Part shown: positions 18,505 to 26,680 of the stretch, piece by piece
How positions within the stretch are numbered: the stretch's first letter is position 1
Layout: every line of letters begins with the position of its first letter
Assembly (NCBI RefSeq): GCF_036077095.1
Contig: NZ_CP107960.1
Coordinates: forward strand, 2,418,001-2,482,000
Direction: 5' to 3'
Origin: Streptomyces sp. NBC_00376
GTDB taxonomy: Bacteria; Actinomycetota; Actinomycetes; Streptomycetales; Streptomycetaceae
Length of the DNA: 64,000 nt
Notes under the pieces: generated by a model
Databases searched by the model: none
Told to the model about the DNA's origin: nothing
What the model saw: the letters and a program-made list of their open reading frames with translations, nothing else
Made by a program: the position numbers and the translations under genes

Positions 18505-18603
18505 ACGACGCGCGAACACCACTCCCGATCGGAACATGCCGTACCCCCGGCCTCGCCCATAGCCTGGCCAGGAAGCGTCCGAAACATCCCCCAGGAGCCC
18601 CTC

Positions 18604-19944
18604 ATGACCGAAATCCCGCAGGAGCGCCGCGTCGTCACTGCCATTCCCGGCCCGAAGTCGGTGGAGCTGCAGGCCCGCCGTCTGGAGACGGTTGCCGCAG
18701 GTGTGGGCTCCACCCTGCCGGTGTTCACCGCCCGCGCCGGTGGCGGGATCATCGAGGACGTGGACGGCAACCGTCTGATCGACCTCGGCTCCGGTATCGC
18801 CGTGACGTCGGTCGGCGCCTCCGCCGAGGCCGTCGTGCGCCGCGCCTCCGCGCAGCTCGCCGACTTCACCCACACCTGTTTCATGGTCACGCCGTACGAG
18901 GGGTACGTCGAGGTCTGTGAGCAGCTCGCCGAGCTGACGCCGGGCGACCACCCGAAGAAGTCCGCGCTGTTCAACTCGGGCGCCGAGGCCGTCGAGAACG
19001 CGGTGAAGATCGCCCGCATCCACACCAAGCGCACCGCGGTCGTCGTCTTCGACCACGGCTACCACGGCCGCACCAACCTCACGATGGCGCTGACCGCCAA
19101 GAACATGCCGTACAAGCAGGGCTTCGGCCCGTTCGCGCCCGAGGTCTACCGGGTGCCGGTGGCGTACGGCTACCGCTGGCCGACCGGTGCCGAGAACGCC
19201 GGTGCCGAGGCGTCCGCCCAGGCCATCGACCAGATCAACAAGCAGATCGGCGCGGAGAACGTCGCCGCGATCATCATCGAGCCGGTGCTCGGCGAGGGCG
19301 GCTTCATCGAGCCGGCCAAGGGCTTCCTCCCGGCGATCGCCCAGTTCGCCAAGGACAACGGCATCGTCTTCGTCGCCGACGAGATCCAGTCCGGCTTCTG
19401 CCGCACCGGCCAGTGGTTCGCCTGCGAGGACGAGGGCATCGTCCCGGACCTGATCACCACCGCCAAGGGCATCGCGGGCGGTCTGCCGCTCTCCGCCGTG
19501 ACCGGCCGCGCCGAGATCATGGACTCCGCCCACTCCGGCGGCCTCGGCGGCACCTACGGCGGCAACCCGGTCGCCTGCGCGGGTGCGCTCGGCGCCATCG
19601 AGACGATGCGCGAGCTGGACCTGAACGGGAAGGCCAAGCGCATCGAGGAGGTCATGAAGGGCCGCCTCGCCGAGATGCAGTCGAAGCTCGACAACGGCGA
19701 CATCATCGGTGACATCCGCGGTCGCGGCGCGATGATCGCGATCGAGCTGGTGAAGTCCGGCACGAAGGACCCGAACCCGGAGGCCGCCGCGAAGCTCGCC
19801 AAGGCCTGCCACGCGGAGGGCGTCCTGGTCCTCACCTGCGGCACGTACGGCAACGTCCTGCGCTTCCTCCCGCCGCTGGTGATCGGCGAGGACCTGCTGA
19901 ACGAGGCGCTCGACGTCATCGAGCAGGCGTTCGGCCGGATCTGA
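18604..19944 (+). CDS. gabT: 4-aminobutyrate--2-oxoglutarate aminotransferase
   Basis: 446 aa class III PLP aminotransferase. It moves the amino group of GABA to 2-oxoglutarate, giving succinate semialdehyde. Visible elements: FNSGAEAVENAVKIAR (PLP phosphate loop), FDHGYHGRTNLTMAL, the PLP Asp in FVADEIQSGFCRTG, and the Schiff-base Lys in DLITTAKGIAGGLPLSAV (about residue 289). CAGGAG precedes the ATG. It is divergent from the membrane ATPase gene. With the aldehyde dehydrogenase at 12.6 kb it would complete GABA conversion to succinate. Confidence 0.93.
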   Translation: MTEIPQERRVVTAIPGPKSVELQARRLETVAAGVGSTLPVFTARAGGGIIEDVDGNRLIDLGSGIAVTSVGASAEAVVRRASAQLADFTHTCFMVTPYEGYVEVCEQLAELTPGDHPKKSALFNSGAEAVENAVKIARIHTKRTAVVVFDHGYHGRTNLTMALTAKNMPYKQGFGPFAPEVYRVPVAYGYRWPTGAENAGAEASAQAIDQINKQIGAENVAAIIIEPVLGEGGFIEPAKGFLPAIAQFAKDNGIVFVADEIQSGFCRTGQWFACEDEGIVPDLITTAKGIAGGLPLSAVTGRAEIMDSAHSGGLGGTYGGNPVACAGALGAIETMRELDLNGKAKRIEEVMKGRLAEMQSKLDNGDIIGDIRGRGAMIAIELVKSGTKDPNPEAAAKLAKACHAEGVLVLTCGTYGNVLRFLPPLVIGEDLLNEALDVIEQAFGRI

Positions 19945-19961
19945 CCTGTGCGAGCCCCGAC

Positions 19962-19999
19962 GGCCCCGGAACGCGTTCCGGCAGGGGTTCCGAGGGGCC
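19962..19999 (+). terminator. likely terminator after gabT
   Basis: GGCCCCGGAAC (19962-19972) pairs with GTTCCGAGGGGCC (19987-19999) in an imperfect stem with a bulge, 18 bp past the gabT stop. Confidence 0.6.
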
Positions 20000-20092
20000 C
20001 GCGTGTGGGCCTGTGAAGAACGTGTGGGGGGCCGATGGCGGGATCTGTTTCCCGCTGTCGGTCCCCCGTCGGCTGCCGTACGGTTCCTGCAG

Positions 20093-20893
20093 ATGAGAGA
20101 AACACCCCGCCCGCAGGGGACTGCGGGCGATGCCGGGCCGGAGCTTCCCCAGCGCCGTCCTGGCCGTGCCTTCGGGCGCACCGCTGGAGCCTCTGGCTCC
20201 GGAACTCCTCACCGATCGGATGGCCGCTCGCCCCAAACCCCCCGGGGCGTGCGGCAAACCGGTCCGACCGGCCGCCCCGGAACCACCCCCCCTGTTCCCG
20301 GGCGGCCGGCTATTTTCCTCTTTCCGGCACCACTCCTCCTGGCGCTCTTCGCACTCACCACCTGGCAGATCGTGGCCGACGGCCCGCTGCGCGCACTGGA
20401 CGAGCGGACCGGCCGGGCCGTCGTCGGCCACGGCCCCGCCCGGCTGACCGAATTCCTCGCCGATCTGGGCAATACGCAGGTCGCGCTCCCGGTGCTGGGC
20501 TGCGCGATCGTTCTCGCCCTGGTGCGTGGTGCGCGCCGTGCCCCGCTGTACGCGGCGCTCGCCATGGGCGCGGTGCCCGCGCTGGTCGTGCCGCTGAAGG
20601 CGTGGATCGCCCGTCCGGGGCCGCTGACGGACGCCACCGGCTACTTCCCGTCCGGTCATGCGGCGACGGCCGCGGTGGCGTACGGGGCGGCGGCGCTGCT
20701 GGTCGCGCCGTACGTGCGGCGGTCGTGGTCATGGATGATGCCCGTCGCCGCTGTCCTGCTGACCACGGCGACGGGCATCGGTCTGGTGCTGCGCGGCTAC
20801 CACTGGCCGCTGGATGTGCTGGGCAGTTGGTTCCTGTTCGGGGCGGTGCTGCTGCCGCTGAGGGCTGTCCGTGCCCCTCAGCTACCGAAGTAG
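20093..20893 (+). CDS. PAP2-superfamily membrane phosphatase
   Basis: The three phosphatase signatures are present: KAWIARPGP (C1, K and RP), FPSGHAAT (C2) and RGYHWPLDVLGSW (C3, R..H..D), between about five membrane helices. Such enzymes dephosphorylate lipid phosphates or undecaprenyl diphosphate on the outer face of the membrane. The start is uncertain: from ATG at 20093 the first 75 residues are Pro/Arg/Gly-rich and look non-coding; GTG at 20249 would give a 214-aa protein starting just before the first membrane helix and may be right, in which case 19945-20248 is a 304-bp non-coding leader. Its end overlaps the convergent chitinase gene by 16 bp. Confidence 0.82.
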   Translation: MRETPRPQGTAGDAGPELPQRRPGRAFGRTAGASGSGTPHRSDGRSPQTPRGVRQTGPTGRPGTTPPVPGRPAIFLFPAPLLLALFALTTWQIVADGPLRALDERTGRAVVGHGPARLTEFLADLGNTQVALPVLGCAIVLALVRGARRAPLYAALAMGAVPALVVPLKAWIARPGPLTDATGYFPSGHAATAAVAYGAAALLVAPYVRRSWSWMMPVAAVLLTTATGIGLVLRGYHWPLDVLGSWFLFGAVLLPLRAVRAPQLPK

Positions 20894-22707
20894 GCGTCGA
20901 AGTTCTTCGAGAACTCCCCGTTGTTGAACCGGTCCCAGTTGATCGACCACGTCATCAGTCCGCGCAGCGCGGGCCATGTTCCATGGGTGGCGTAGGAGCC
21001 GCAGTCGGTCTTCTTCGTCAGGCAGTTCAGCGCCTTGGTGACCTCGGCGGGCGAGGTGTGGCCGTTGCCCGCCTGGGTGGAGGCGGGCAGGCCGATGGCG
21101 ACCTGGTCGGGGCGGAGCGCCGGGAAGACCTTGGTCTGGTCGCCCGCCACCGGGAAACCGGTGAGCAGCATGTCGGTCATGGCGATGTGGAAGTCCGCGC
21201 CGCCCATCGAGTGGTACTGGTTGTCCAGGCCCATGATGGAGCCCGAGTTGTAGTCCTGGACGTGCAGCAGGGTCAGGTCGTCGCGCAGCGCGTGGACGAC
21301 CGGGAGGTAGGCTCCGGCCCGGGGGTCCTGGCCGCCCCAGGGGCCCGAGCCGTAGTACTGGTAGCCGAGCTGGACGAAGAAGGTCTCGGGGGCCATCGTC
21401 AGGACGAACTTGTCGCCGTACTTGGCCTTGAGGGACTTCACCGCGGAGATCAGGTTGACCACGACCGGGGTGGTGGGGTTGCGGAAGTCGTTGTCCCCGG
21501 TGTTCAGCGAGAGCGAGTGGCCCTCGAAGTCGATGTCGAGGCCGTCCAGACCGTACTCGTCGATGATCTTGCCGACCGAGGAGACGAAGGTGTCGCGGGC
21601 GGCGGCGGTGGTGAGCTGCACCTGGCCGTTCTGGCCGCCGATGGAGATCAGCACCTTCTTGCCCGCGGCCTGCTTGGCCTTGATGGCCGTCTTGAACTCG
21701 GCCTCGGACTCGACGTTCGGGCACTCGGCGACCGGGCAGAGCGAGAAGCGGATGTCGCCCGAGGTGACCGAGGTCGGTTCACCGAAGGCCAGGTCGATGA
21801 CGTCCCAGGAGTCTGGCACGTCCGCCATCCGCGTGTAGCCGGAGCCGTTGGCGAAGCTGGAGTGCAGATAGCCGACGAGCGCGTGGGCGGGCAGGCCGCC
21901 TCCCCCGCCCCCTCCGCCGCCGCCCGCCGTGGTGGTGGCGGAGACGGCCGCGGACTTGGCGGACTCCCCGGCGGAGTTGGTCGCGGCGACCTGGAAGCTG
22001 AACGCGGTCGACGCGGCGAGGCCGGTCACGGTGGTGGAGGTGCCGGTGACCGAGAGGACCTTCGTGCCGCCCCGGTAGACGTTGTAGCCGGTGGCCCCGG
22101 AGGAACCGGTCCACGAGAGGTCGACGGAGGAGGCGGTGGCCGTGCCGGCCTTGAGTCCGGTGGGGGCGGCCGGGAGTTCGGCCGGGGCGCCGCCCGGACC
22201 GACGAGGGTGAGGTCGTCGGCGTAGTAGGCGGGGGTGCCGAACCAGCCGTGGGTGTAGACGGTCACCCGGGTGGTGGACGGGCCCGTCCTGACCGTGGTG
22301 GTGAGCTGTTTCCAGTCGGCGGAGGACTGGGTCCAGGTGGACACGTCGGTGGTGCCGGTGCCGTCCGCGCCGAGGTAGACGTAGGAACCCTGCACCCAGG
22401 CGCTCAGCGTGTAGGTGGAGTCCGGCTGGACCGCCACCTGCTGGGAGCACTTGGCGTTGTCGGAGCCGGCCGGGGTCGCCCTCAGCGCCGAAGTGCCGCT
22501 GTGGACCGGGGTGCTGACGGCGGCACCGCTGCCGCCGGTACAGGTCCAGCCGTCCAGGCCGGACTCGAAGCCGCCGTTGCGCGCCTGGTCGGTGTCGGCA
22601 GCGGCGGCGGGCGGAGCTATGGCGGTCAGGCCGCCGGCGGCGAGCAGGGCCGCCGCGAAGGCGGCCACGGCTCCGGTAAATCGGGCGGGGGGTCCCGTGC
22701 GTTCCAC
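20878..22707 (-). CDS. secreted GH18 chitinase with carbohydrate-binding and FnIII domains
   Basis: 609 aa. Order: signal peptide (about 1-37, ending APPAAAA), a carbohydrate-binding beta-sandwich (about 40-170, RNGGFESGLDGWTC...), a fibronectin type III domain (about 180-260), a run of ten glycines as linker, then a GH18 barrel. The catalytic DxxDxDxE motif reads DGLDIDFE (about residue 391), with the Glu as proton donor. GTG at 22707 is chosen because GGAGG lies 5 bases upstream and the signal peptide follows directly. It degrades extracellular chitin; the upstream DasR-like site implies control by N-acetylglucosamine supply. Confidence 0.94.
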   Translation of the reverse strand: MERTGPPARFTGAVAAFAAALLAAGGLTAIAPPAAAADTDQARNGGFESGLDGWTCTGGSGAAVSTPVHSGTSALRATPAGSDNAKCSQQVAVQPDSTYTLSAWVQGSYVYLGADGTGTTDVSTWTQSSADWKQLTTTVRTGPSTTRVTVYTHGWFGTPAYYADDLTLVGPGGAPAELPAAPTGLKAGTATASSVDLSWTGSSGATGYNVYRGGTKVLSVTGTSTTVTGLAASTAFSFQVAATNSAGESAKSAAVSATTTAGGGGGGGGGGLPAHALVGYLHSSFANGSGYTRMADVPDSWDVIDLAFGEPTSVTSGDIRFSLCPVAECPNVESEAEFKTAIKAKQAAGKKVLISIGGQNGQVQLTTAAARDTFVSSVGKIIDEYGLDGLDIDFEGHSLSLNTGDNDFRNPTTPVVVNLISAVKSLKAKYGDKFVLTMAPETFFVQLGYQYYGSGPWGGQDPRAGAYLPVVHALRDDLTLLHVQDYNSGSIMGLDNQYHSMGGADFHIAMTDMLLTGFPVAGDQTKVFPALRPDQVAIGLPASTQAGNGHTSPAEVTKALNCLTKKTDCGSYATHGTWPALRGLMTWSINWDRFNNGEFSKNFDAYFGS

Positions 22708-22747
22708 AACGGCCTCCGTGCATGGGGGAATCGAGTGCGGCCGCCAC

Positions 22748-22776
22748 AACATGGTCCAGACCAATCGGGTTGTCAA
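22748..22776 (-). promoter_or_regulatory. chitinase promoter with DasR-like (dre) operator
   Basis: The palindrome TGGTCCAGACCA at 22752-22763 differs by one base from the DasR core TGGTCTAGACCA. On the minus strand a perfect TTGACA (22776-22771) precedes it, and 17 bp further is CATGTT (22753-22748) as a weak -10, so the operator fills the spacer. The TTGACA is itself in a related sequence, AGGTCTTGACAA, giving the paired 12-bp repeats known from Streptomyces chitinase promoters. Confidence 0.8.
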
Positions 22777-22845
22777 GACCTCTGACAGTCCCGGGGCGTC
22801 CGCCCGGCCCGACCGCGTACACCGTTCTCCCCCGCCCGGTCGCCC

Positions 22846-23307
22846 TCAGTCCCTGCGGCGCTCGGCCTGTCCGGCCGCCGCCTCGTGCATCGCGAGCTCC
22901 AGAAGTGTCGCGTCGGTGAGGGTTCCCGAGCCGTCGGGCGGGATCAGCCAGCGCACCCCGCTGCTGGACGCCCGGCCCGGATGCGGCACGACGATCCAGG
23001 CTCCCTGCCCCACGCCCCGTACTCCGGTGCCGACCCAGCGGGAGACGGTGCCCGGCGCCACGAAGTAACCCATGCGGGCGTCGCCGAAGTCGGAGAGAAC
23101 AGGACCGGGCCTGTCGATGAGGCGGGTCAGTACGTCGAGGGTGGGATGGCCCAGCGCCCCCGGAGGAATCAGCACGTCCCAGCGGCGGCCGGCGGGAAGG
23201 AGTGCGACACCTCGGGGATTGCGCTCCCATTCCCACCGGCAGGCATCCGGATCCGGCGCCACCGATGCCAGCCATTCGACCGCTGCCTTGACCCCCGCGC
23301 CAGCCAT
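22846..23307 (-). CDS. conserved actinobacterial protein, weak resemblance to bifunctional primase/polymerase N-terminal domain
   Basis: 153 aa. The sequence GVALLPAGRRWDVLIPPGALGHPTLDVLTRLIDRPGPVLSDFGDARMGYFVAPGTVSRW is of a kind I associate with short Streptomyces proteins annotated as prim-pol-like, but the catalytic acidic residues of a real polymerase are not evident, so no activity is claimed. ATG at 23307 is chosen because GGAGACAGG precedes it. The C-terminus LTDATLLELAMHEAA is helical. Single gene on the minus strand between the chitinase promoter and an oxidase gene. Confidence 0.6.
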   Translation of the reverse strand: MAGAGVKAAVEWLASVAPDPDACRWEWERNPRGVALLPAGRRWDVLIPPGALGHPTLDVLTRLIDRPGPVLSDFGDARMGYFVAPGTVSRWVGTGVRGVGQGAWIVVPHPGRASSSGVRWLIPPDGSGTLTDATLLELAMHEAAAGQAERRRD

Positions 23308-23417
23308 GACCTGTCTCCATTCCGTGTGCACCGGCCATACGGTGGCGGTGCTTCACACGGGAGAGAGAGGTGACGCCGATCGATTACGCGGGTTCGGGCG
23401 ACGAATTCACGACGAGC

Positions 23418-23451
23418 GGGCAGGTCACCCCCCGCGGGGGGTGACCTGCCC
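23418..23451 (-). terminator. terminator after the FAD oxidoreductase gene
   Basis: A 16-bp perfect inverted repeat, GGGCAGGTCACCCCCC (23418-23433) and its complement (23436-23451). The two central bases mean the inner pairs must open to form a loop. It follows the tandem repeat array beyond the stop at 23511. Confidence 0.8.
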
Positions 23452-23453
23452 GT

Positions 23454-23518
23454 CGTACTCCGCATTCCTACTCAGTTTTCGTACTCAACTGCCGTACTCA
23501 GCTGTCGTACTCAGCTGT
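23454..23518. repeat. five tandem copies of a 13-bp unit overlapping a stop codon
   Basis: On the minus strand the unit is GACAGCTGAGTAC. Copies lie at 23506-23518, 23493-23505 (both perfect), 23480-23492, 23467-23479 and 23454-23466 (increasingly diverged). The first copy contains the TGA of the FAD oxidoreductase gene. Because 13 is not a multiple of 3, the copied TGAs fall in all three frames. Confidence 0.9.
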
Positions 23519-24926
23519 CGAAGCCGAGCCCCAGCCGGTCCATCGTCCGCAGCCAGAGATTGCGGTGCCCGCCGTTGTTGTCCGCCCTGGCCAGGGACCG
23601 CTTGGTGAGCTCGATCCCGGCCCAGGCGAAGGGCTCCGGCGGGAACGGCATCGGCTTGCTGCGGACCATTTCCAGCGCGGTCCGTTCGTTCTGTTCGCCC
23701 GCCAGCAGATCGAGCATCACATCGGCCCCGAAACGGGTGGCGCCGACGCCGAGTCCGGTGAATCCGGCGGCGTAGGCGACCCGGCCCTGATGGGCCGTGC
23801 CGAAGAAAGCGGAAAAGCGCGAACAGGTGTCGATCGCCCCGCCCCAGGCATGGCTGAAACGCACTCCCGCCAATTGTGGGAAACAGTCGAAGAACTGGCC
23901 CGCGAGCTTGAGGAAGGTCTCCGGACGCTGATCGAGATCGGCGCTCAGCCGGCCGCCGTACGGATAGATCGCGTCATAGCCGCCCCACAGGATCCGGTTG
24001 TCGGACGACAGCCGGAAATAGTGGAACTGATTGGCGCTGTCGCCCAGCCCCTGCCGGTTCCTCCAGCCGATGGAGGCGAGCTGGTCCGCGGTGAGCGGCT
24101 CGGTCATCAGCGCGTAGTCGTAGACCGGCACGGTGTACGGGCGCACCCGCTTGACCAGCGACGGGAAGATGTTCGTACCGAGCGCCACCCGGCGCGCGAA
24201 GACCCTTCCGTACGGGGTGCGGACCGCCATTCCCGTGGTGGACCTGGCCAGTTCGAGGCCCCGGGTGTGCTCGTACACCCGCACGCCCAGGTCGACGCAG
24301 GCCTGCTTCAGGCCCCAGGCCAGCTTGGCGGGGTGCAGCATGGCGACGCCCCTGCGGTCCCAGAGGCCACCGAGGAATGTCGGTGAGTCGACCTCGGCAC
24401 GCAGCGCGTCCCGGTCCAGGAATTCCGACCCGGTGAAGCCGAGCTTCTCGGCCTCCTGGTGCCATTCATGGAGCTCTTCGAGCTGGTGGGGCTCGGTGGC
24501 CACGTCGATCTCGCCGGTGCGCTCGAATTCGCAGTCGATCGAGTAACGGGCGACGGCGGCCTCGATGGCGTCGAGGTTGCGTTCCCCGAGCTCCTCCAGC
24601 TTGTGGATCTCCTCGGGCCAGCGCTCCAGCCCGTTGGGCAGGCCGTGGGTGAGGGAGGCGGCGCAGAATCCGCCGTTGCGGCCCGAGGCGGCCCAGCCCA
24701 CCTCGTGCCCCTCGATCAGTACGACGTCCCGTTCCGGATCGCGTTCCTTGGCGATCAGCGCGGTCCACAGTCCGCTGTAGCCGCCGCCGATGACGAGCAG
24801 GTCGCAGTGCTCGTCACCGGTGAGTGCGGGCAGCGCGCCGGGCTTGCCCGGGTCGTCCAGCCAGAACGAGACGGGCTTCGCGTCGGAGAGTGATTGTGCA
24901 GCAGTACGCATGGCAGCTGGGGCCAT
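23511..24926 (-). CDS. FAD-dependent amine oxidoreductase (DAO family, PuuB-like)
   Basis: 471 aa. The dinucleotide motif CDLLVIGGGYSGLWTALIAKE is near residues 42-62; GWAASGRNGGFC is the conserved second FAD segment of the DAO family; the C-terminal YAAGFTGLGVGATRFGADVM closes the FAD site. The family includes gamma-glutamylputrescine oxidase (PuuB), and the position directly after potABC supports oxidation of putrescine or its gamma-glutamyl form. ATG at 24926 is chosen: AAGGAG lies 9 bases upstream. The gene is last in a minus-strand run potD-potA-potB-potC-oxidase. I am sure of the family, less of the exact substrate. Confidence 0.87.
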   Translation of the reverse strand: MAPAAMRTAAQSLSDAKPVSFWLDDPGKPGALPALTGDEHCDLLVIGGGYSGLWTALIAKERDPERDVVLIEGHEVGWAASGRNGGFCAASLTHGLPNGLERWPEEIHKLEELGERNLDAIEAAVARYSIDCEFERTGEIDVATEPHQLEELHEWHQEAEKLGFTGSEFLDRDALRAEVDSPTFLGGLWDRRGVAMLHPAKLAWGLKQACVDLGVRVYEHTRGLELARSTTGMAVRTPYGRVFARRVALGTNIFPSLVKRVRPYTVPVYDYALMTEPLTADQLASIGWRNRQGLGDSANQFHYFRLSSDNRILWGGYDAIYPYGGRLSADLDQRPETFLKLAGQFFDCFPQLAGVRFSHAWGGAIDTCSRFSAFFGTAHQGRVAYAAGFTGLGVGATRFGADVMLDLLAGEQNERTALEMVRSKPMPFPPEPFAWAGIELTKRSLARADNNGGHRNLWLRTMDRLGLGFDS

Positions 24927-24950
24927 GGTTTCCAACTCCTTCAGGGCTTT

Positions 24951-25751
24951 CTATCGTGCGCTGTTCTTGCGCCGGTTCGCGATGAGCTGGCCGACGACGA
25001 CCACCATCACGGCAATGATGAACATCGCCGTTCCGATGACGTTGATCTGCACGGGCGTGCCGCGCTGTGCCGATCCCCAGACGAACATGGGGAAGGTCAC
25101 GGTGGAGCCCGCGTTGAAATTGGTGATGATGAAATCGTCGAAGGAGAGCGCGAAGGCGAGCAGCGCTCCCGCGGCGATTCCGGGGGCGGCGATCGGCAGC
25201 GTCACCCGCAGGAAGGTCTGCACGGGTCCGGCGTACAGATCGCGGGCCGCCTCCTCCAGCCTCGGGTCCATCGACATCACGCGCGCCTTGACGGCCGTCA
25301 CGACGAAGCTCAGGCAGAACATGATGTGCGCGATGAGGACCGTCCAGAAGCCCAGCTGCGCGCCCATGTTGAGGAAGAGGGTGAGCAGCGAGGCGGCCAT
25401 GACGACCTCGGGCATCGCCATCGGCAGGAAGATCAGCGAGTTGATCGCGCCGCGTGCCCGGAAGCGGTAGCGGACCAGCGCGAAGGAGATCATCGTGCCG
25501 AGGACGGTCGCGCCGACGGTGGCCCAGACGGCGATCTGCAGGGACAGCGAGAGCGAGCCGCACATGTCGGCGACGCCGCAGGGGTCCTTCCAGGCGTCGA
25601 GCGAGAAGCGCTGCCAGGAGTAGTTGAAGCGCCCGTTCGGCTTGTTGAACGAGAACACCATGACGACGATGTTCGGAAGGATCATGTACGCGAGGGTCAG
25701 CAGACCCGCGATGACGATCAGATTCCGGCGTATCCAGCGCAGTACGGGCAT
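24951..25751 (-). CDS. potC: spermidine/putrescine ABC transporter permease PotC
   Basis: 266 aa, six predicted membrane helices starting LIVIAGLLTLAYMILPNIVVMVFSF. The EAA loop that contacts the ATPase is EEAARDLYAGPVQTFLRVTLPIAAPGI (about residues 170-196). The sequence FSFNKPNGRFNYSWQRFSLDAW is typical of PotC. Its ATG overlaps the potB stop by one base. Inner-membrane half of the polyamine channel with PotB. Confidence 0.93.
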   Translation of the reverse strand: MPVLRWIRRNLIVIAGLLTLAYMILPNIVVMVFSFNKPNGRFNYSWQRFSLDAWKDPCGVADMCGSLSLSLQIAVWATVGATVLGTMISFALVRYRFRARGAINSLIFLPMAMPEVVMAASLLTLFLNMGAQLGFWTVLIAHIMFCLSFVVTAVKARVMSMDPRLEEAARDLYAGPVQTFLRVTLPIAAPGIAAGALLAFALSFDDFIITNFNAGSTVTFPMFVWGSAQRGTPVQINVIGTAMFIIAVMVVVVGQLIANRRKNSAR

Positions 25752-26680
25752 CAGACCAGGTCCTCCGTCCCGGAGCGGCGGATGTAGACGGTGACCATGA
25801 TCAGGACGACCGCCATGAGGATGAAGGAGAGCGCGGCCGCCGTCGGATAGTCCAGGACCCGCAGGAACTGGGTCTGGATGACGCTGCCGACCATCTTCGT
25901 GTCGGTGGAGCCCAGCAGTTCCGCGTTGACGTAGTCACCGCTGGCCGGGATGAAGGTGAGCAGCGTTCCGGAGACGACACCCGGCATGGAGAGCGGGAAG
26001 GTCACCTTGCGGAAGGTGGTGGCGGGGGTGGCGTACAGGTCGCCGGCCGCCTCGTGCAGCCTGCCGTCGATCCGCTCCAGCGAGGTGTAGAGCGGCAGGA
26101 TCATGAACGGCAGGAAGTTGTACGTGAGACCGCAGACCACCGCCATCGGGGTGGCCAGCACGCGGTTGGACTCGGTCCAGCCGAGCCAGCTGGTGACGTC
26201 CAGGACGTGCAGGGTGTTCAGTACGTCGACGACCGCGCCGCCGTCCGCGAGGATCGTCTTCCAGGCGAGCGTGCGGATCAGGAAGCTGGTGAAGAACGGC
26301 GCGATGACCAGCACCAGGACGACGTTGCGCCAGCGGCCCGCCTTGAACGCGATGAGGTAGGCGAGCGGGTAGCCGAGCAGCAGGCACAGGATGGTGGCGG
26401 TGCCGGCGTAAAGCAGGGACCGGACGAACTGCGGGTAGTAGTCCGTCAGCGCGTCCCAGTAGGTCTGGAAGTGCCAGGTGACCTCGAATCCCTTCTCCAG
26501 GGATCCGGTCTGCACGGAGGTCGACGCCTGGTAGACCAGCGGCAGCGCGAAGAAGACCAGCAGCCACAGGATGCCGGGGAGCAGCAGCCAGTACGGGACG
26601 AGGCGCTTACGGGTGGAGGGCTTGCGCAGCACGAGCTCCGCCGTGACGGGCGCCGGTGGCGCCTCCTTGGTGACGGTCAC
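25751..26680 (-). CDS. potB: spermidine/putrescine ABC transporter permease PotB
   Basis: 309 aa. About six membrane helices from residue 26 (LVPYWLLLPGILWLLVFFAL), the EAA loop HEAAGDLYATPATTFRKVTFPLSMPGV, and the terminal helix LSFILMAVVLIMVTVYI. GTG at 26680 is chosen because it overlaps the potA stop (GTGA) with a GGAGG site inside the potA end; an open frame continues upstream but is the shadow of potA. It pairs with PotC. Confidence 0.92.
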   Translation of the reverse strand: MTVTKEAPPAPVTAELVLRKPSTRKRLVPYWLLLPGILWLLVFFALPLVYQASTSVQTGSLEKGFEVTWHFQTYWDALTDYYPQFVRSLLYAGTATILCLLLGYPLAYLIAFKAGRWRNVVLVLVIAPFFTSFLIRTLAWKTILADGGAVVDVLNTLHVLDVTSWLGWTESNRVLATPMAVVCGLTYNFLPFMILPLYTSLERIDGRLHEAAGDLYATPATTFRKVTFPLSMPGVVSGTLLTFIPASGDYVNAELLGSTDTKMVGSVIQTQFLRVLDYPTAAALSFILMAVVLIMVTVYIRRSGTEDLV

